Below, piece after piece: positions 42,321-52,942 of a stretch of DNA of 64,000 nt; the stretch's first letter is position 1; the number at the start of each line of letters is the position of its first letter. The stretch is from positions 1,364,001 to 1,428,000 of the forward strand of contig JAHRBC010000008.1 of assembly GCA_022702545.1 (NCBI GenBank), given 5' to 3'. A model generated the notes under the pieces. The model ran no database searches and had not been told where the DNA came from. It saw only the letters and a program-made list of their open reading frames with translations. The translations under genes and the position numbers were made by a program. The DNA is from Phycomyces nitens. Its lineage: Eukaryota; Mucoromycota; Mucoromycetes; Mucorales; Phycomycetaceae.

Positions 42321-43436
42321 TCAGTACAGAAGGTTCTTAGAGCCCAGGTTTCTTGGCTTGTTGCCATTTGACCTGGCCTCATCGTGGTAGACCAGTTCCC
42401 TTCTCACTCTCTTGCCTTGCTCGGCCTGACTGCAATTCTCCTCATTGTGGTCTGCAGTGTAGCCTCTGTGAGCACTGCAGAAGAGGTCATTTGATTCCCT
42501 CGAGAATTTCCTCTTGTCTCCCTTGTTGTAACATGGGGTAGAAACTCTTTTGGCAGCTTGGGTGACCTGGTCAATCATCTTGACAAAGCTCACGTCTTCC
42601 TTGCCTGTGCTCAGGTTGTTAAAGATAGGATTGTACCACAACAATGACAAACTCTTCAAAAAGAATTCAGCTAAGGTCGTGTTCTCACTGTTGAACCCGG
42701 CCTTGTTAGCCTCCTTCAAGAAACACATGGAGTAAACCTCCACCAATTCATTGTCTCGGATTGACATAAACAGGATGCTGAGCCTGCTCTTGCCATGGGC
42801 AATGTTAGAGTTAAATTTCTCCTCCATCATCTTCTTGGCTTCCTGCCATGACTCGGCCAAACACAGTTTTTCCTGCACCCAATGGTGGAAAGTCGCATGA
42901 AAAACCATGATTAATAGCTTCTTCCATCCTGTTTTTCCACCCAATCCTGATAGATTCAGAAAGAGTTTGTAGGCAACGGCAAATGCGTTCACATCCTCAT
43001 AAACCATTTCACCAGGAAAGTACACCATGTTCATGGCATGGATTTGAAACTTGGGTATGTCCCTAAGTGAGTACATGCAGTTCTCTGCTCCTTTGTATTT
43101 GCCAGGTTGCGAATCATCTTCCAACAGTCTGTTGGTCTTCTCTTCCTCCTCCTTCATTGAAGCCCGAAATAACTTGAGTCTCATGGTTAAGAGTATGGTC
43201 CTCTGTTGGAGGTCCTCCTCAGCAAGTCTCTCTTCCTTGGACTGTAGTCCTGGTCTTGTGGCAATGTTGATCATCTCCAATTGGATGTTGTCCAACTCCT
43301 GCTCAGTAGATCTGATGCATTGACGAAGAGAGTCTTGTTTGTACTTGCTCTTCTTCTCCTCATTGGTTAACTCCTTTGTAGAGGAGTTGTCCTCTTTCAT
43401 CAATTCTGTCTTGTTAGACAAAATTGATTCTGCCAT
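42321..43436 (-). CDS. gypsy gag, 371 aa
   Basis: First ATG at 43436 (MAESILSNKTELMK); the frame is open 18 codons further. Residues 1-130 form a charged coiled-coil-like region. The capsid-like part follows (MVYEDVNAFAVAYKLFLN, WKKLLIMVFHATFHHWVQEK, EAKKMMEEKFNSNIAHGKSR). The C-terminus is basic with a lone C-x2-H...C cluster. It ends in TGA (42321-42323), after which the pol frame continues in phase, so gag and pol may originally have been one frame or joined by readthrough. Encodes the particle protein of the retrotransposon. Confidence 0.75.
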   Translation of the reverse strand: MAESILSNKTELMKEDNSSTKELTNEEKKSKYKQDSLRQCIRSTEQELDNIQLEMINIATRPGLQSKEERLAEEDLQQRTILLTMRLKLFRASMKEEEEKTNRLLEDDSQPGKYKGAENCMYSLRDIPKFQIHAMNMVYFPGEMVYEDVNAFAVAYKLFLNLSGLGGKTGWKKLLIMVFHATFHHWVQEKLCLAESWQEAKKMMEEKFNSNIAHGKSRLSILFMSIRDNELVEVYSMCFLKEANKAGFNSENTTLAEFFLKSLSLLWYNPIFNNLSTGKEDVSFVKMIDQVTQAAKRVSTPCYNKGDKRKFSRESNDLFCSAHRGYTADHNEENCSQAEQGKRVRRELVYHDEARSNGNKPRNLGSKNLLY

Positions 43437-43499
43437 CTCTACATCCTCAGTAACTGATAGTTGGGCTACCTGGTTATTGAGGGTACACACCCAAGGAGT

Positions 43500-43840
43500 A
43501 TTTTGGGTTTTAAAAGCTTATTTCTTTTTGGACATCCATATATAGTAATTTTTGGGAGAGTTTTTTGCACCTATTTAATCCCAACAGCCAATAACAATAC
43601 AGAAATAAAGCATTAATAATACAGTTTATAACAGTTCTCATTGGATAGAATTTCACCAACAAGGATTATTTTTGGGTTTTCAAAACTCGTATTTTTTGAT
43701 TATTCTTAATATAGTAATTATTGGGAGAGATATTTTTTCCAAAAAAATCAAAATTGCAAATCAAAATACAAAAATTATTGATAGTACAAATTATAGACAG
43801 CATTCATTGGATAGATTTATAGGTTTACAAATGATTTTTA
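43500..43840. repeat. Diverged tandem pair, unit about 170 bp
   Basis: TTTTGGGTTTT...ATATAGTAATT(T/A)TTGGGAGAG...CATTGGATAGA occurs at about 43501-43655 and again at about 43672-43825. The pair lies directly upstream of the gypsy gag, in the position of its 5' leader. No TG...CA-bounded LTR could be delimited here. Confidence 0.5.
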
Positions 43841-44691
43841 TTAGATAAAATTCTCATAGCTTTGGGCCAGGGGTTTCTTTCATAAAATGATGCAATGAGG
43901 GCATTCCTACCTTGTCAGTTGCTTGATGCTCTTTCAAGATGATATGAATGAGTGCAGAATCAAATAAGTCTGACCCAAAAGGCAGGAGAGCGGCATCCAT
44001 TATTTGATAGAATGTCTAGACAAGATAGTATATACAAACCTAACTAATGATAATTAGCAAACAAAGCTCGAATAGATAGATGATAATGTACACACTACCT
44101 TACCATACATATTGTTCACAGTTGATTCTATCAAACAAAAGAAGTATGAAAGTTAATAATCAACAAAAATATATGAAGAATAAAGTGTTTAATTTTATAT
44201 CATATAATATTTTATGCAGCAACTCTTTAAAAATGCGTCATTATATTTGTTGCTAGATATATAGGAGTCTTATACACACCTTAAACAAAGAGGATGAGCA
44301 ATAGATGGGCCTTGTACATTGAATGAGCTACTGCTATCTCAAACTGTAAACGAAATGCCTATTATAAAAGAAGACATTCATTTAGTTTTTAGTTGAACAC
44401 AGGGCAGACTTGAATATCTTACAGCAACATAAAGCAGGCTTGAGTAGTCTATTTAACAGAGACAGGAAAAGAAGCTTTGTTATATATAATTTGTCACAAA
44501 GTAGGGGTCAAACGAAAATAACTTACCATAAAAAATGTTGAAGAAGTGGAAAGAAAAGAAAAGAAATAAAAATGAATAAAAAATAAATAAATAGAACCTG
44601 CTGGAAAGATTGCTGCAGTTTAAATATATGTTATAGGGGGACAATTTTTCCAAAGACAAACCAATTTTATACTTCATTACTTCTCTGAACC
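43841..44691. other. Unassigned interval, possible minus-strand exons
   Basis: Several minus-strand donor/acceptor pairs occur. One exon-like block is 43911-44000 (starting MDAALLPFGSDLFDSAL, ending at GTAGGA). I could not join these into a convincing gene. Downstream it abuts the zinc-finger ORF. Confidence 0.25.
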
Positions 44692-45489
44692 ATGCACAGC
44701 CAATTCAATCAAACTGAAAACATTGATAAGAAACACGTTTGTGAGTTCAACAACTGTGGCAAGTGCTTTCAATACCCAAGTGATCTTAGACGTCATAAGA
44801 AAATAATGCATAGATCTACAGAGACCGGCCAGTCCTCCACCCTGAAGTTCAGAACACTCATGACACCAAACAACAACTTTTTCAATAATGAACAGCCATC
44901 AGTAGATATTTCCTCCTCTGCCTCAGTTGGCCCTGTTCCTGTCGATCTCAGTGACATGGTGTTCCATGAAAACGACGAGGCCAAATATCACAATTCCGTG
45001 GATGAGAAAGAGGATGAAGATGAACTTTTGGACGAAAACGTTACATTCACGGAATATGTTGGTAATGAACCTGAAGCAGTAGCCAACGAGATTGAGGATC
45101 AAACACCAATTGTTGCCAATGAAGAGTTTTTTCCTTTCAGAGACAAGATACACCAATTGGTGTATCAATTCTACTATCAATCTGGAGGAGACATCTCGCA
45201 AAGTTTGATGAAAGACATCATAAGGCTTCTCAATGATGTTACAAATGCCAAAGTCAATTATCCCAAAGTGAAAGTCCCTGCAGCTGATTTGATCTTCAAT
45301 TTTGATGATAAGAGAAGAACAAAGAACCAGATTCCCTTGCTAAAACAGACAGAGCACAAGGTTAAGGTTCAAAAAACTGTCAATGGTCAAGAAGTTGAAC
45401 AAACCTTGACTTTCCATATGAATCCTCCTTCCGAGATGCTGAACACTACGGTGGAAGGACCAGTAGCTGTGCCAAAAACGGTAGCATAA
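44692..45489 (+). pseudogene. N-terminal fragment of a Plavaka/KDZ-like transposase, 265 aa
   Basis: ATG at 44692. A single C2H2 finger (CEFNNCGKCFQYPSDLRRHK...H) at residues 17-40 is followed by an acidic linker and then FFPFRDKIHQLVYQFYYQSG with SQSLMKDIIRLLND. I recognise this 'PF..k....L..w...G..IS...M..ll' block from the N-terminal region of Plavaka-type (CMC/KDZ) transposases of fungi. The rest of the transposase (DDE domain) is missing: the frame ends at a TAA inside an ACGGTAGCATAAC repeat motif. It could still be a small DNA-binding protein, but truncation by a repeat is more likely. Confidence 0.5.
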
Positions 45490-45883
45490 CTACTGTTTTT
45501 TATGATTTTAGAGCACTTTATCTCCGCAGATTGTGGTTGAAAGGTAATGTCATCAATCCCAAATCATAAAAGTCACATAGAATGTTTTTTCATCAGGCAA
45601 TGAGGTAGTTGTAGTACAATATAAAGGGCTCATAAGTTTTTAGGCAATGTTGTTTATTGAAATGAGCATTTTATTTGGTGTTAAAGATGTTGTGCATTCT
45701 TGAGAAAAATAATTTTTCACCTGTGTGAACAAAACTGTAGCATAACTACTGTTTTTTTGAAACAATTTTTTTGTTTTTGACATTATTAGCCATTTTATTT
45801 TATTTTATTTGGTATTGATATTTATAAGGAAAGAAAAAAGAAAAAGAAAATTTTTATAAAGTGGCAAGCCACTATGGCTAAGA
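45490..45883. other. Non-coding, with GTAGCATAACTACTG motifs
   Basis: The motif GTAGCATAACTACTGTTTTT occurs at about 45480 and again at about 45738. AT-rich spacer otherwise; no gene. Confidence 0.4.
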
Positions 45884-46036
45884 AATTGGCAGTTATCTAC
45901 CGTTTTGGTAACATAACTGCCAATTTTTTGGTGAGGAAAAACGGTAGATATGACCCTGTGTAAGGCGAATTTGGTAGTAGCTACCATTTTTATAGTGGCA
46001 AAAATTGGCAGATAACTACCGTTTTGGTAACATTAT
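45884..46036 (+). repeat. CTACCGTTTT terminal-type module, copy 1
   Basis: Contains a 13-bp perfect inverted repeat AATTGGCAGTTAT/ATAACTGCCAATT (45884-45896 and 45913-45925), then GGTAGATATGACCCTGTG, then several CTACC(G/A)TTTT units. The same module in the same orientation is at 58612-58760. It looks like a transposon terminus or a small non-autonomous element. Confidence 0.6.
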
Positions 46037-46191
46037 CCATCATGAGTCGGAGACTCTTGCTGTGTTACCATAATTTCTTTATTTGGACGAATATTCAGAA
46101 ATAAAAACTAAAGAATTTAATTCTATGCTATTCATCATTCTTTCTTTCACTCTTGGTATACAACCGCTTGACAAGTCATTCTGATCTTATT

Positions 46192-46893
46192 ATGTCTAAT
46201 GACTCAATCAATCTTCAAACCCTTTTGGACCGCCTTGCATCCATGGAAGCCAATATTGCTTCTTTGCAACATTCTCCTCCTACTGACATGGCAACCGACA
46301 ATGACTCTGACTCCGATAATGACCCACATGTTGTACCACGTCCTGTGGCTTCTGATTTGGTTCCTTATCCCGAACTCTTGGCCCGGTTCCCTAACATGGC
46401 AAAGGATTTCTTCCAACGTCCTTTGGCAGAATCTGATCATTGTCGTTTCCTGTTGGCTTGCCCTTGTAACACTATCAGGCAATACCAGCCGCCTTCCCTC
46501 AACTGCTCTGATGTTGGTCCCAACACCAAGCACACCAATGGTCAACTGGCTGACATTCAATTCCACTTATCAGGGCTCACCTGTCCAATGGAAACCTTTG
46601 CCCACGATTTGGTCCGCAACCAGTCTATCTCGTTGGAACGTGCTTGGGAATTCCTCCAGTATATGCATAAACTCACTTCCAACGTGGCATCTCATATCAC
46701 CCAATTGCGCCGTGATAATGTCTGCCGCAAACTCCACCTACCTTCCCCAACTCCATTGTCCTCCGGACAGGCCGAGCCTGCTCCCCTGTTGGGCACCTCA
46801 CGGATTTTGGAACAGGTGTCGCTCACTGATGCTCTGCATAAGGCATTGTCACGCGGTGTGTTGTCTTTAGACAAGAAGTGTCCAAGAAGATAG
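46192..46893 (+). CDS. Retroelement gag-like protein (DIRS-like), 233 aa
   Basis: Start at ATG 46192 (MSNDSINLQTLLDRLASMEA); the frame is open from 46153 but without ATG. A short coiled coil is followed by YPELLARFPNMAKDFFQRPL, FLLACPCNTIRQYQPPSLN and an LADIQFHLSGLTCPMETFAH block that I associate with the first ORF of DIRS-like elements in Mucorales. Many codons are GC-ending, unlike the surroundings. The ORF is followed at 47.4 kb by an RT N-terminal piece, supporting a retroelement, but there is no complete polymerase. Confidence 0.5.
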   Translation: MSNDSINLQTLLDRLASMEANIASLQHSPPTDMATDNDSDSDNDPHVVPRPVASDLVPYPELLARFPNMAKDFFQRPLAESDHCRFLLACPCNTIRQYQPPSLNCSDVGPNTKHTNGQLADIQFHLSGLTCPMETFAHDLVRNQSISLERAWEFLQYMHKLTSNVASHITQLRRDNVCRKLHLPSPTPLSSGQAEPAPLLGTSRILEQVSLTDALHKALSRGVLSLDKKCPRR

Positions 46894-47110
46894 ACGAAGA
46901 GAGAGAAAGAGTAGAGAGAGAGAGTGTGTGTGAGAGATTCTGACGTAAATATCCAACAATTTGTAGCTTAGCAAGCAAATGGAATTGTTCTTCAGGAAGA
47001 AACGTAGAAGCAAATGTAAGAGAAAGTTGTAAAGGGTTTAATTTGATGATTTATTTTGTTAGATCTTGGTTGGTATTTATATTAATTAAAATGGAAGAAA
47101 TCGGGAAAGG

Positions 47111-47703
47111 TTGCTTAGTAAAAATATGGAGTGCTCACTCTTGAAAAAGGGTGGCATGCCAATTGTTAAGAAGATGGTGTGCTTTCGATATGGACAGAAG
47201 ACGGAGAACCACAAACACGGCGTGACAGCATCACGCGTCAGGTCCCGAACGAGAAAAGGACGGTCTAACCCCAAGAATTCCAATGATTCTTCCACCCCTG
47301 CCCCTGACCAGCCACGTCCAATGGCACAGACTCAGGGTCATTCCAAGGCACAAGGACAAGGCCCACATTCCTCTGGCAAGATGGGTTTTCACTCACATCC
47401 TCCCAAATCCCAGCTGTCAAAATCCCAAACTCTATTGACTTACCCGTAGGTAGCCGTTTATCTCTCTTTCATCAAGCTTGGTCAAAACTCACAAATGAAG
47501 AATGGGTCCTAAACACCATCCGCAATGGCTATTCCATTCCTTTCCATCATTTGCCACCAATCTCAACACCAGGTCATACAAAACATCAACCCAATTCCTC
47601 GGATCAGATCATCGAGGAGGAGATCATTTCCCTTTTGTGCAAGAAGGCGATCGAAAAGGTTCACCATACTGGGAAAATGGTCCTGAAGTACAATGATAAG
47701 AAG
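47111..47703 (+). pseudogene. DIRS-like ORF fragment with RT N-terminus
   Basis: Frame 47111-47449 is basic and Pro/Ser/Gln-rich. A second frame from about 47449 reads GSRLSLFHQAWSKLTNEEWV, then LNTIRNGYSIPFHHLPP and LLCKKAIEKVHHTGK, the 'GGRL..F...W..LT.D.WVL..I..GY' block that precedes the reverse transcriptase of DIRS-type elements. It stops at 47703 before any catalytic motif. Truncated remnant. Confidence 0.5.
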
Positions 47704-47908
47704 TAACCTTTTAACCTATGCAAAACTGGAGTGATTTTGTATCTCAGAAAGTTTTTCATATTCAGGTTAAAGATAAAGCTTTACTCTATCTTATTGGCTT
47801 AGACACAATAGACATATGAATATCAATTTGTAAGATTATAAAGTTGTTGAGAATAAAGTAAATGTAACACTTGTTTCCTTATTATCTTAATATTCAAAAG
47901 CATACAAT

Positions 47909-50900
47909 ATGTCTTCTATTACTCAACTTCGCAACGAGGCCTGTTATTGCACTAAATGCAATGGTAATGCCCAAGGTTACAGTCTGGTAACAAGGAGAAC
48001 CTCTCAGCATCATAATAAGAGAGCAAGAATTGACGAACTTGAAAGAATTGTGATGGGTATGATGATTTTGGTATTGTTTTTTGGCCCTTGTATAATAACA
48101 CGGTTTTTTATTAAACACAAAAAGATAAAGAGAAATGGTGGAGATTGATATTGAATGTAAGGAATATTTATTTGAAGAGCAGCAGATAGTAACAAGCTAT
48201 TGTATTCTATATGTAGCTATCACAACCCATCAATCCAGTTCTATGGAAAGACAGAATGATTTTTCCCACTCACCCATCATGGAATCTGAGCTGATGCTGG
48301 ATGGCGATGATTCAGCTGCCAATGAGGTGAATGGCAATGACAGCAACAATGAAGAGGAGAGCAATGCCGAAGACAGTGATGGTGATGACGTCGAGGAGAT
48401 TGAAGTTGAGGATCTTAGCAGTGAAGGCGAGTGTTGAATAAAGAAAAAAGAACCTGAAAAAATTGAGTGTTAATAATTATCATTTTAAAATAGACCCCTT
48501 TTCCTCCCCCGAGATGCCAGAGAATCCAGTGCACAGGTCTATTGCCATATTTGTGGTCCTGTTTGCATCCCGCTATGTGGTCAACAAGGGTGCTGTTGTC
48601 TTGATCGAGTTCATCAACGAGCTCTTGAAGATCTACGAGCAGGATTTCCAATTGCCCTCTAGCCTTCCTGGTCTCCAAAAGATGACGGGTTTCTCAGCCT
48701 TGACCAAAGGAATAAAGAAATCTGTTGTGTGCCAGGATTGCCACAAGGTGTACGAGGAAGCTGGGTCTGTTCCTGAGTTCTGTAACTCATCCAAGGTTGG
48801 TTCCCGCTCTTCCTGTGGGTGCAAGTTGATGAAGGCGTCCTCTTCTGGTACTTTGGTTCCAAGACGCCAATTCCACTATCAGTCCGTCAAGCAGGCATTG
48901 AGTGTCCTTTTCCTCCGCCTGGATTTTGAGGCCAATATCCACCATTGGAACAAAGAGCTTAAGGTCATGGACACCATGTGCGATGTGTACGATGGTGCCA
49001 TGTGGAAGGACCTGAAGGATAAGGATGGTGTCTCCTTTGTTGCTGACCCACGTTCATTGATGCTGACATTGAACATCGATTGGTTTCAGCCATTCGATGG
49101 GGTTACTTATTCCTGTGGAGCAATCTACTTGGCAATAAACAATCTTCCTAGGGCTGAGCGGTTCAAGCCCAAGAATATCATCCTTGTTGGCCTGATGCCT
49201 GGGCTGAAGGAGCCAAAATCAGATGAGATAAACAGCTACCTGGAGCCGCTGGTCAATGACCTGAACCAGCTGTACATTGGTGTTTCCATCCCAACGTTTG
49301 AGTGCCCTTCTTCTGTGGTTGTCCGTGCTGCCTTGATGATGGTCACCTGCGACATCCCTGCTGCCAGGAAGACTAGTGGTTTCACAGCCCATAACAGCAC
49401 TCGGGCATGCTATAAGTGCAGTCGCAGTTTCTCCTGTCTGGAAGGCACGAGCCATGTGGACTTTTGTGGGTTCAAGTTTGTCAAGTGGAGGCTTGCCAAT
49501 GGTGAAGAAAACCGGGTGCATGCTGAGGAGTGGAAGAGTGCAAGTACACCCTCAGAAAGGCACCAGCTGGAGGTCGAAAATGGTGTTCGATGGTTGCAGC
49601 TGCACCACCTTGGATACTTTGATCTAGTACATGGAACGATCATTGATCCCATGCACAACCTATTCCTGGGTACGGCCAAGAGGATGGTCGAGACATGGAC
49701 CACCAGTGGTCTGATCACAGACCGGGATCTTTGTCAGATGCAAAAGGTGGAAGAGACAATGGTGTTGCCTGTGGGATATACCATGTTGAAGACGAAGATT
49801 GGAAAGGGGTTTCCCCGAATGAAAGCCGACAAGTGGAAGTCCTGGGTGTTGATTTACTCTCCTGTTTTTTCTGGAACAAAGTTCAAGAATTGGATCAGCT
49901 TTGTTGATGCCTGCCGTCTCCTCACCAAGCCTACCATCACTTTTGACGAACTTGATGAGGCCCATAGTCACCTGGAGAAGTTCGGTCGGGAGTGTGAACA
50001 ACAATACCCTAGTACCATCCTCACCTGCAACATGCACCTACACCTCCATCTTCGCGACACTGTTTGTGATTTTGGACCAGTGTATGGTTATTGGCTCTTT
50101 GGGTTCGAGCGATATAATGGGTTGTTGAAGAATGTTGATACAAACAGGAGAGATGGGTTTGAATCAACATACATAAAAAGTTTTACTGAAAATATGTATA
50201 AGGGTGATCATGTGCAAAGACTTACATGTCAGAGCCAAGTCCCCTTCAAAGTACTATTGAAAAAACTCATCTCCTTGTCCAATACTTTTATAGTAGCCCC
50301 AGCCCCAGCACCAGCACCTCAATGCCATTTCTGTCTTGACGCATTCCTGCAAGCCTCGTTGGATGTCAGTCTTACGATTAAGGGTAACAAAGCTCTCCCT
50401 CCGTCAGCATTACCTTTACCAACAGCAACAGCAACAACACAGATGGGTGATATCGACTATCCCCATCTCCTAGAATATTACAAGAGAGCATATGACAATG
50501 AGCACCTTGTTGACTACCTCCATGCATCTTCATCACCATTCTTTGTCAATGACCGAATCACAAAGATCAAGGCCATTGATCTTCTTGGTCAGACATACAA
50601 GGGCAAAGGTGGATCTGGCAGTCGCGGGTCATATATCCAAGCTCTTTTTCTGGATTTCGAGGGCAGAAAGACAAACGCGTACACAGGAGAAATCCAATAC
50701 CTGTTTGCCCACAACTTCGTTCCTCCTCCCAGCCCCTCCAACAGCCGCCCTCATTTCCACCACAAGCAACATGTGTTTGCATTCGTCCACTGGCTTGTTC
50801 CAGATCCTGAAAATCTCAGACCAGTTGAGCAAGTTGACATCTGCCTCCCTGGTTTTGCGCCAAACACGTTCAACAGCATCTTGCCAGTGCACAGGATTCT

Positions 50901-51024
50901 CTTGGAAGTGGCTATGGCCGAATTAAAAATTGAAAACAACGCAAGGATGCTGGTCATTCCACTGCCAAAAAAAAATATATGCATAAATACAAATAAAACT
51001 TTTCTCTCTCTCTCTCTCTTTTAA
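47909..51024 (+). CDS. CACTA/tnp2-type transposase A, 970 aa
   Basis: Exons 47909-48056, 48133-48156, 48217-48426 and 48494-51024; total 2913 nt, phases closing. The third intron starts GCGAGT (GC-AG), where copy B has GTCAGT at the same place. The N-terminus has CYCTKCNGN...H (a CxCxxC...H zinc motif), then an acidic Asp/Glu/Asn-rich exon, then CQDCHKVY with distal Cys. The tnp2-like DDE domain shows LNIDWFQPFDG, GLMPGLKEP, the IPAARKTSGFTAHNS zinc region with CYKCS, IIDPMHNLFLGTAKRM and GFERYNGLLKN, supplying Asp, Asp and Glu. A one-base change in an A-tract near 50968 lengthens the C-terminus relative to B. The first intron's acceptor is inferred from phase. Excises and inserts its own element. 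Confidence 0.8.
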
Positions 51025-51125
51025 AGAAGCAAAAAACAAAACAAAGCCAAGTAAAATATACATATAGTCTAAATAGCGCATATGTGAAACAGGGTGAAAA
51101 TTAAGAGAAAAAGAAAACGTTTTAT
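51025..51125. other. 3' flank of transposase A
   Basis: Begins after a (TC)n run at about 51005-51020. Short spacer before the LTR; no termini of the transposon were identified. Confidence 0.3.
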
Positions 51126-51421
51126 TGTCTCAGTGTGTAAGGAACGTCCAATTGGTCTTGACCTTTAGACCAATCATAACTGATTCCGTCTTTAATACTC
51201 TCTGACCAATCAAATTATTGTATTCATTCCCATAGACAGAACACTTATAACACCAATCATAATTATCTTTTATAAATAGCAGACATAAACATATTCATAT
51301 AAATACCAGTAGAGCTTGATCATAGAAAGATTAAGCGAACAACTTCTTTAATAAAGGAATCTATCTACATTTCTCTGTCTGTTTTCTCTGCCCTTGCTCC
51401 TGTCCAGATCGGTTCCTGACA
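51126..51421 (+). mobile_element. 5' LTR, 296 bp, of a Ty3/gypsy element
   Basis: Ends TGTCTCAG...CCTGACA, i.e. TGTC...GACA inverted termini. TATA boxes lie at 51271-51279 and about 51298-51305. AAGCGAACAA starts at 51333, about 30 bp after the second TATA, so it is a plausible RNA start. The 10 bases TTGTTCGCTT just after the LTR (51424-51433) are its exact complement, as expected of a self-priming (Tf1/sushi-type) element. Confidence 0.65.
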
Positions 51422-51512
51422 GTTTGTTCGCTTCTCCAAAATTCCTGCTTATATTGCCCCTTCCGGTTCCAGCTCAACAACCACCACCTCCAGCTCCGTT
51501 TCTTATAAGACT

Positions 51513-52253
51513 ATGCCTGAATATGGAGAATCTTCGGAAATGGCCCGCCTAATTCTGGAAATGACAACCATGCGACAAGAACTTGAAGAGCTTCGTGCCT
51601 TAAAGAACGACACCACAACCAACCCAGAACTATCAAAGACACTCCTACCTTCATCTCCCCAATACGAGCCAAAGGTTGCCAAACCTGAGGCCTTCTATGG
51701 TGATCGGCGTCTAGCTGGAGACTTTATCCTCCAACTTCGTCTTGTTTTCATGTCTCAACCCTTGCGCTATGCCTATGAAGGGTCCAAGGTCTCATTCGCT
51801 GCTTCTTGTCTCTGTGGCCCCGCCTTCTCGCGGTTTGCACCATACCTCCGTGAAAACAACATTACTATCCTACAAGATTTCACCGCATTTGTCAAAGAAT
51901 TCAACATTGCCTTTGGTGATCCCAATGCCTCTGGAAATGCTGAACGACAACTCATGAGAATCACTCAAGGCCGCCGTTCTGTTGCTGTATTGGCTGGTGA
52001 ATTCTGTCGTATTGCTGCTGATGTATCTTGGAACGAGTCCGCTCTCTGTGCTGCGTTTTACCGCGCTCTGAATGAAGAAATAAAAGACGAACTCTGCAAA
52101 GTTATGCAAAGACCAACTACCATGAATGAGCTCGTGGAGATTACTACTAGGATTGATAACCGGTTTCAAGAATGCCATCTGGAACGCTCGCGTAGACCTC
52201 GCCCCTTTCCCACTCCTCTATACAACCCAGCACCACTGGAAAAACGGGCTTGA
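51513..52253 (+). CDS. Ty3/gypsy gag (Tf1/sushi-like), 246 aa
   Basis: ATG at 51513, 92 bp after the LTR. A coiled coil at residues 8-35 (LILEMTTMRQELEELRALK) precedes the capsid domain: KPEAFYGDRRLAGDFILQLR, KVSFAASCLCGPAFSRFAPY, FTAFVKEFNIAFGDP, RRSVAVLAGEFCRIAADVSW, LNEEIKDELCK and TRIDNRFQECHLER. This is the classic gag of chromovirus-like Ty3/gypsy elements. No zinc knuckle or pol follows, and no 3' LTR was found, so the element is truncated although the gag frame is intact. Confidence 0.8.
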   Translation: MPEYGESSEMARLILEMTTMRQELEELRALKNDTTTNPELSKTLLPSSPQYEPKVAKPEAFYGDRRLAGDFILQLRLVFMSQPLRYAYEGSKVSFAASCLCGPAFSRFAPYLRENNITILQDFTAFVKEFNIAFGDPNASGNAERQLMRITQGRRSVAVLAGEFCRIAADVSWNESALCAAFYRALNEEIKDELCKVMQRPTTMNELVEITTRIDNRFQECHLERSRRPRPFPTPLYNPAPLEKRA

Positions 52254-52256
52254 TTA

Positions 52257-52942
52257 CTAGTGTGGAAAGATAAGTAAACAATAGTGTAATTACCTGAATT
52301 ATGATAGACTCTACATAAAATTCCACTTGAGAACAACCTGGTCTTAGCTGCTAGCAGTATGTCGTGATAATTGCTGGCATAATTATTGAAAGAGGTGCTG
52401 CAGCTGAGGTCCAGTAGCACTTTTGGCGGGTATATCTAATTAGGTTATGGGGGGATTAAGCATTTAAATGTGCGGTTCCGTTTTGAAAGAATCTATTTTG
52501 AGAGAATAACACTGTAGTATTTTACATCTTTACTACACTTTTTTCATCCTCATAGTGTAGTATTTAATCTTCTTTATTCTTCTTGACCAATAATATATCA
52601 CCCATTATTTGATTTCCCGTTTATAATTGATTGGTAATGTTTTACGTTTTTATTTTTATTAGAAAGAATAGAATGTTTCTAGGTTTAGGGTCTACTATTA
52701 CGCCTATTCCTATGGCCTAGCCGTTTCTACCCGGTTGCCTGCTGCTATTTGGATAGAATATTTTTCTACATAAAAAATACCTGCAAAAATATGAATATCC
52801 AGTGATTTTTTGGGCTGCGGGAGTGTTCTGTAAAAGATAAAAGAAGTGTTAATGATATGGAGTACAAAGAGAAAATTTTTGTGTGTCAAAAGATACTTAC
52901 ATTGCAAGAGATGGGCAAGAGTGCGCAAAGGGGACTTGAATT
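52257..52942. other. 3' flank of the truncated gypsy; possible extra minus exons
   Basis: No pol sequence is seen. On the minus strand, donor and acceptor pairs near 52902 and 52790-52830 suggest untranslated or unresolved exons of the small gene at 52943-53453. Nothing else is supported. Confidence 0.3.
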
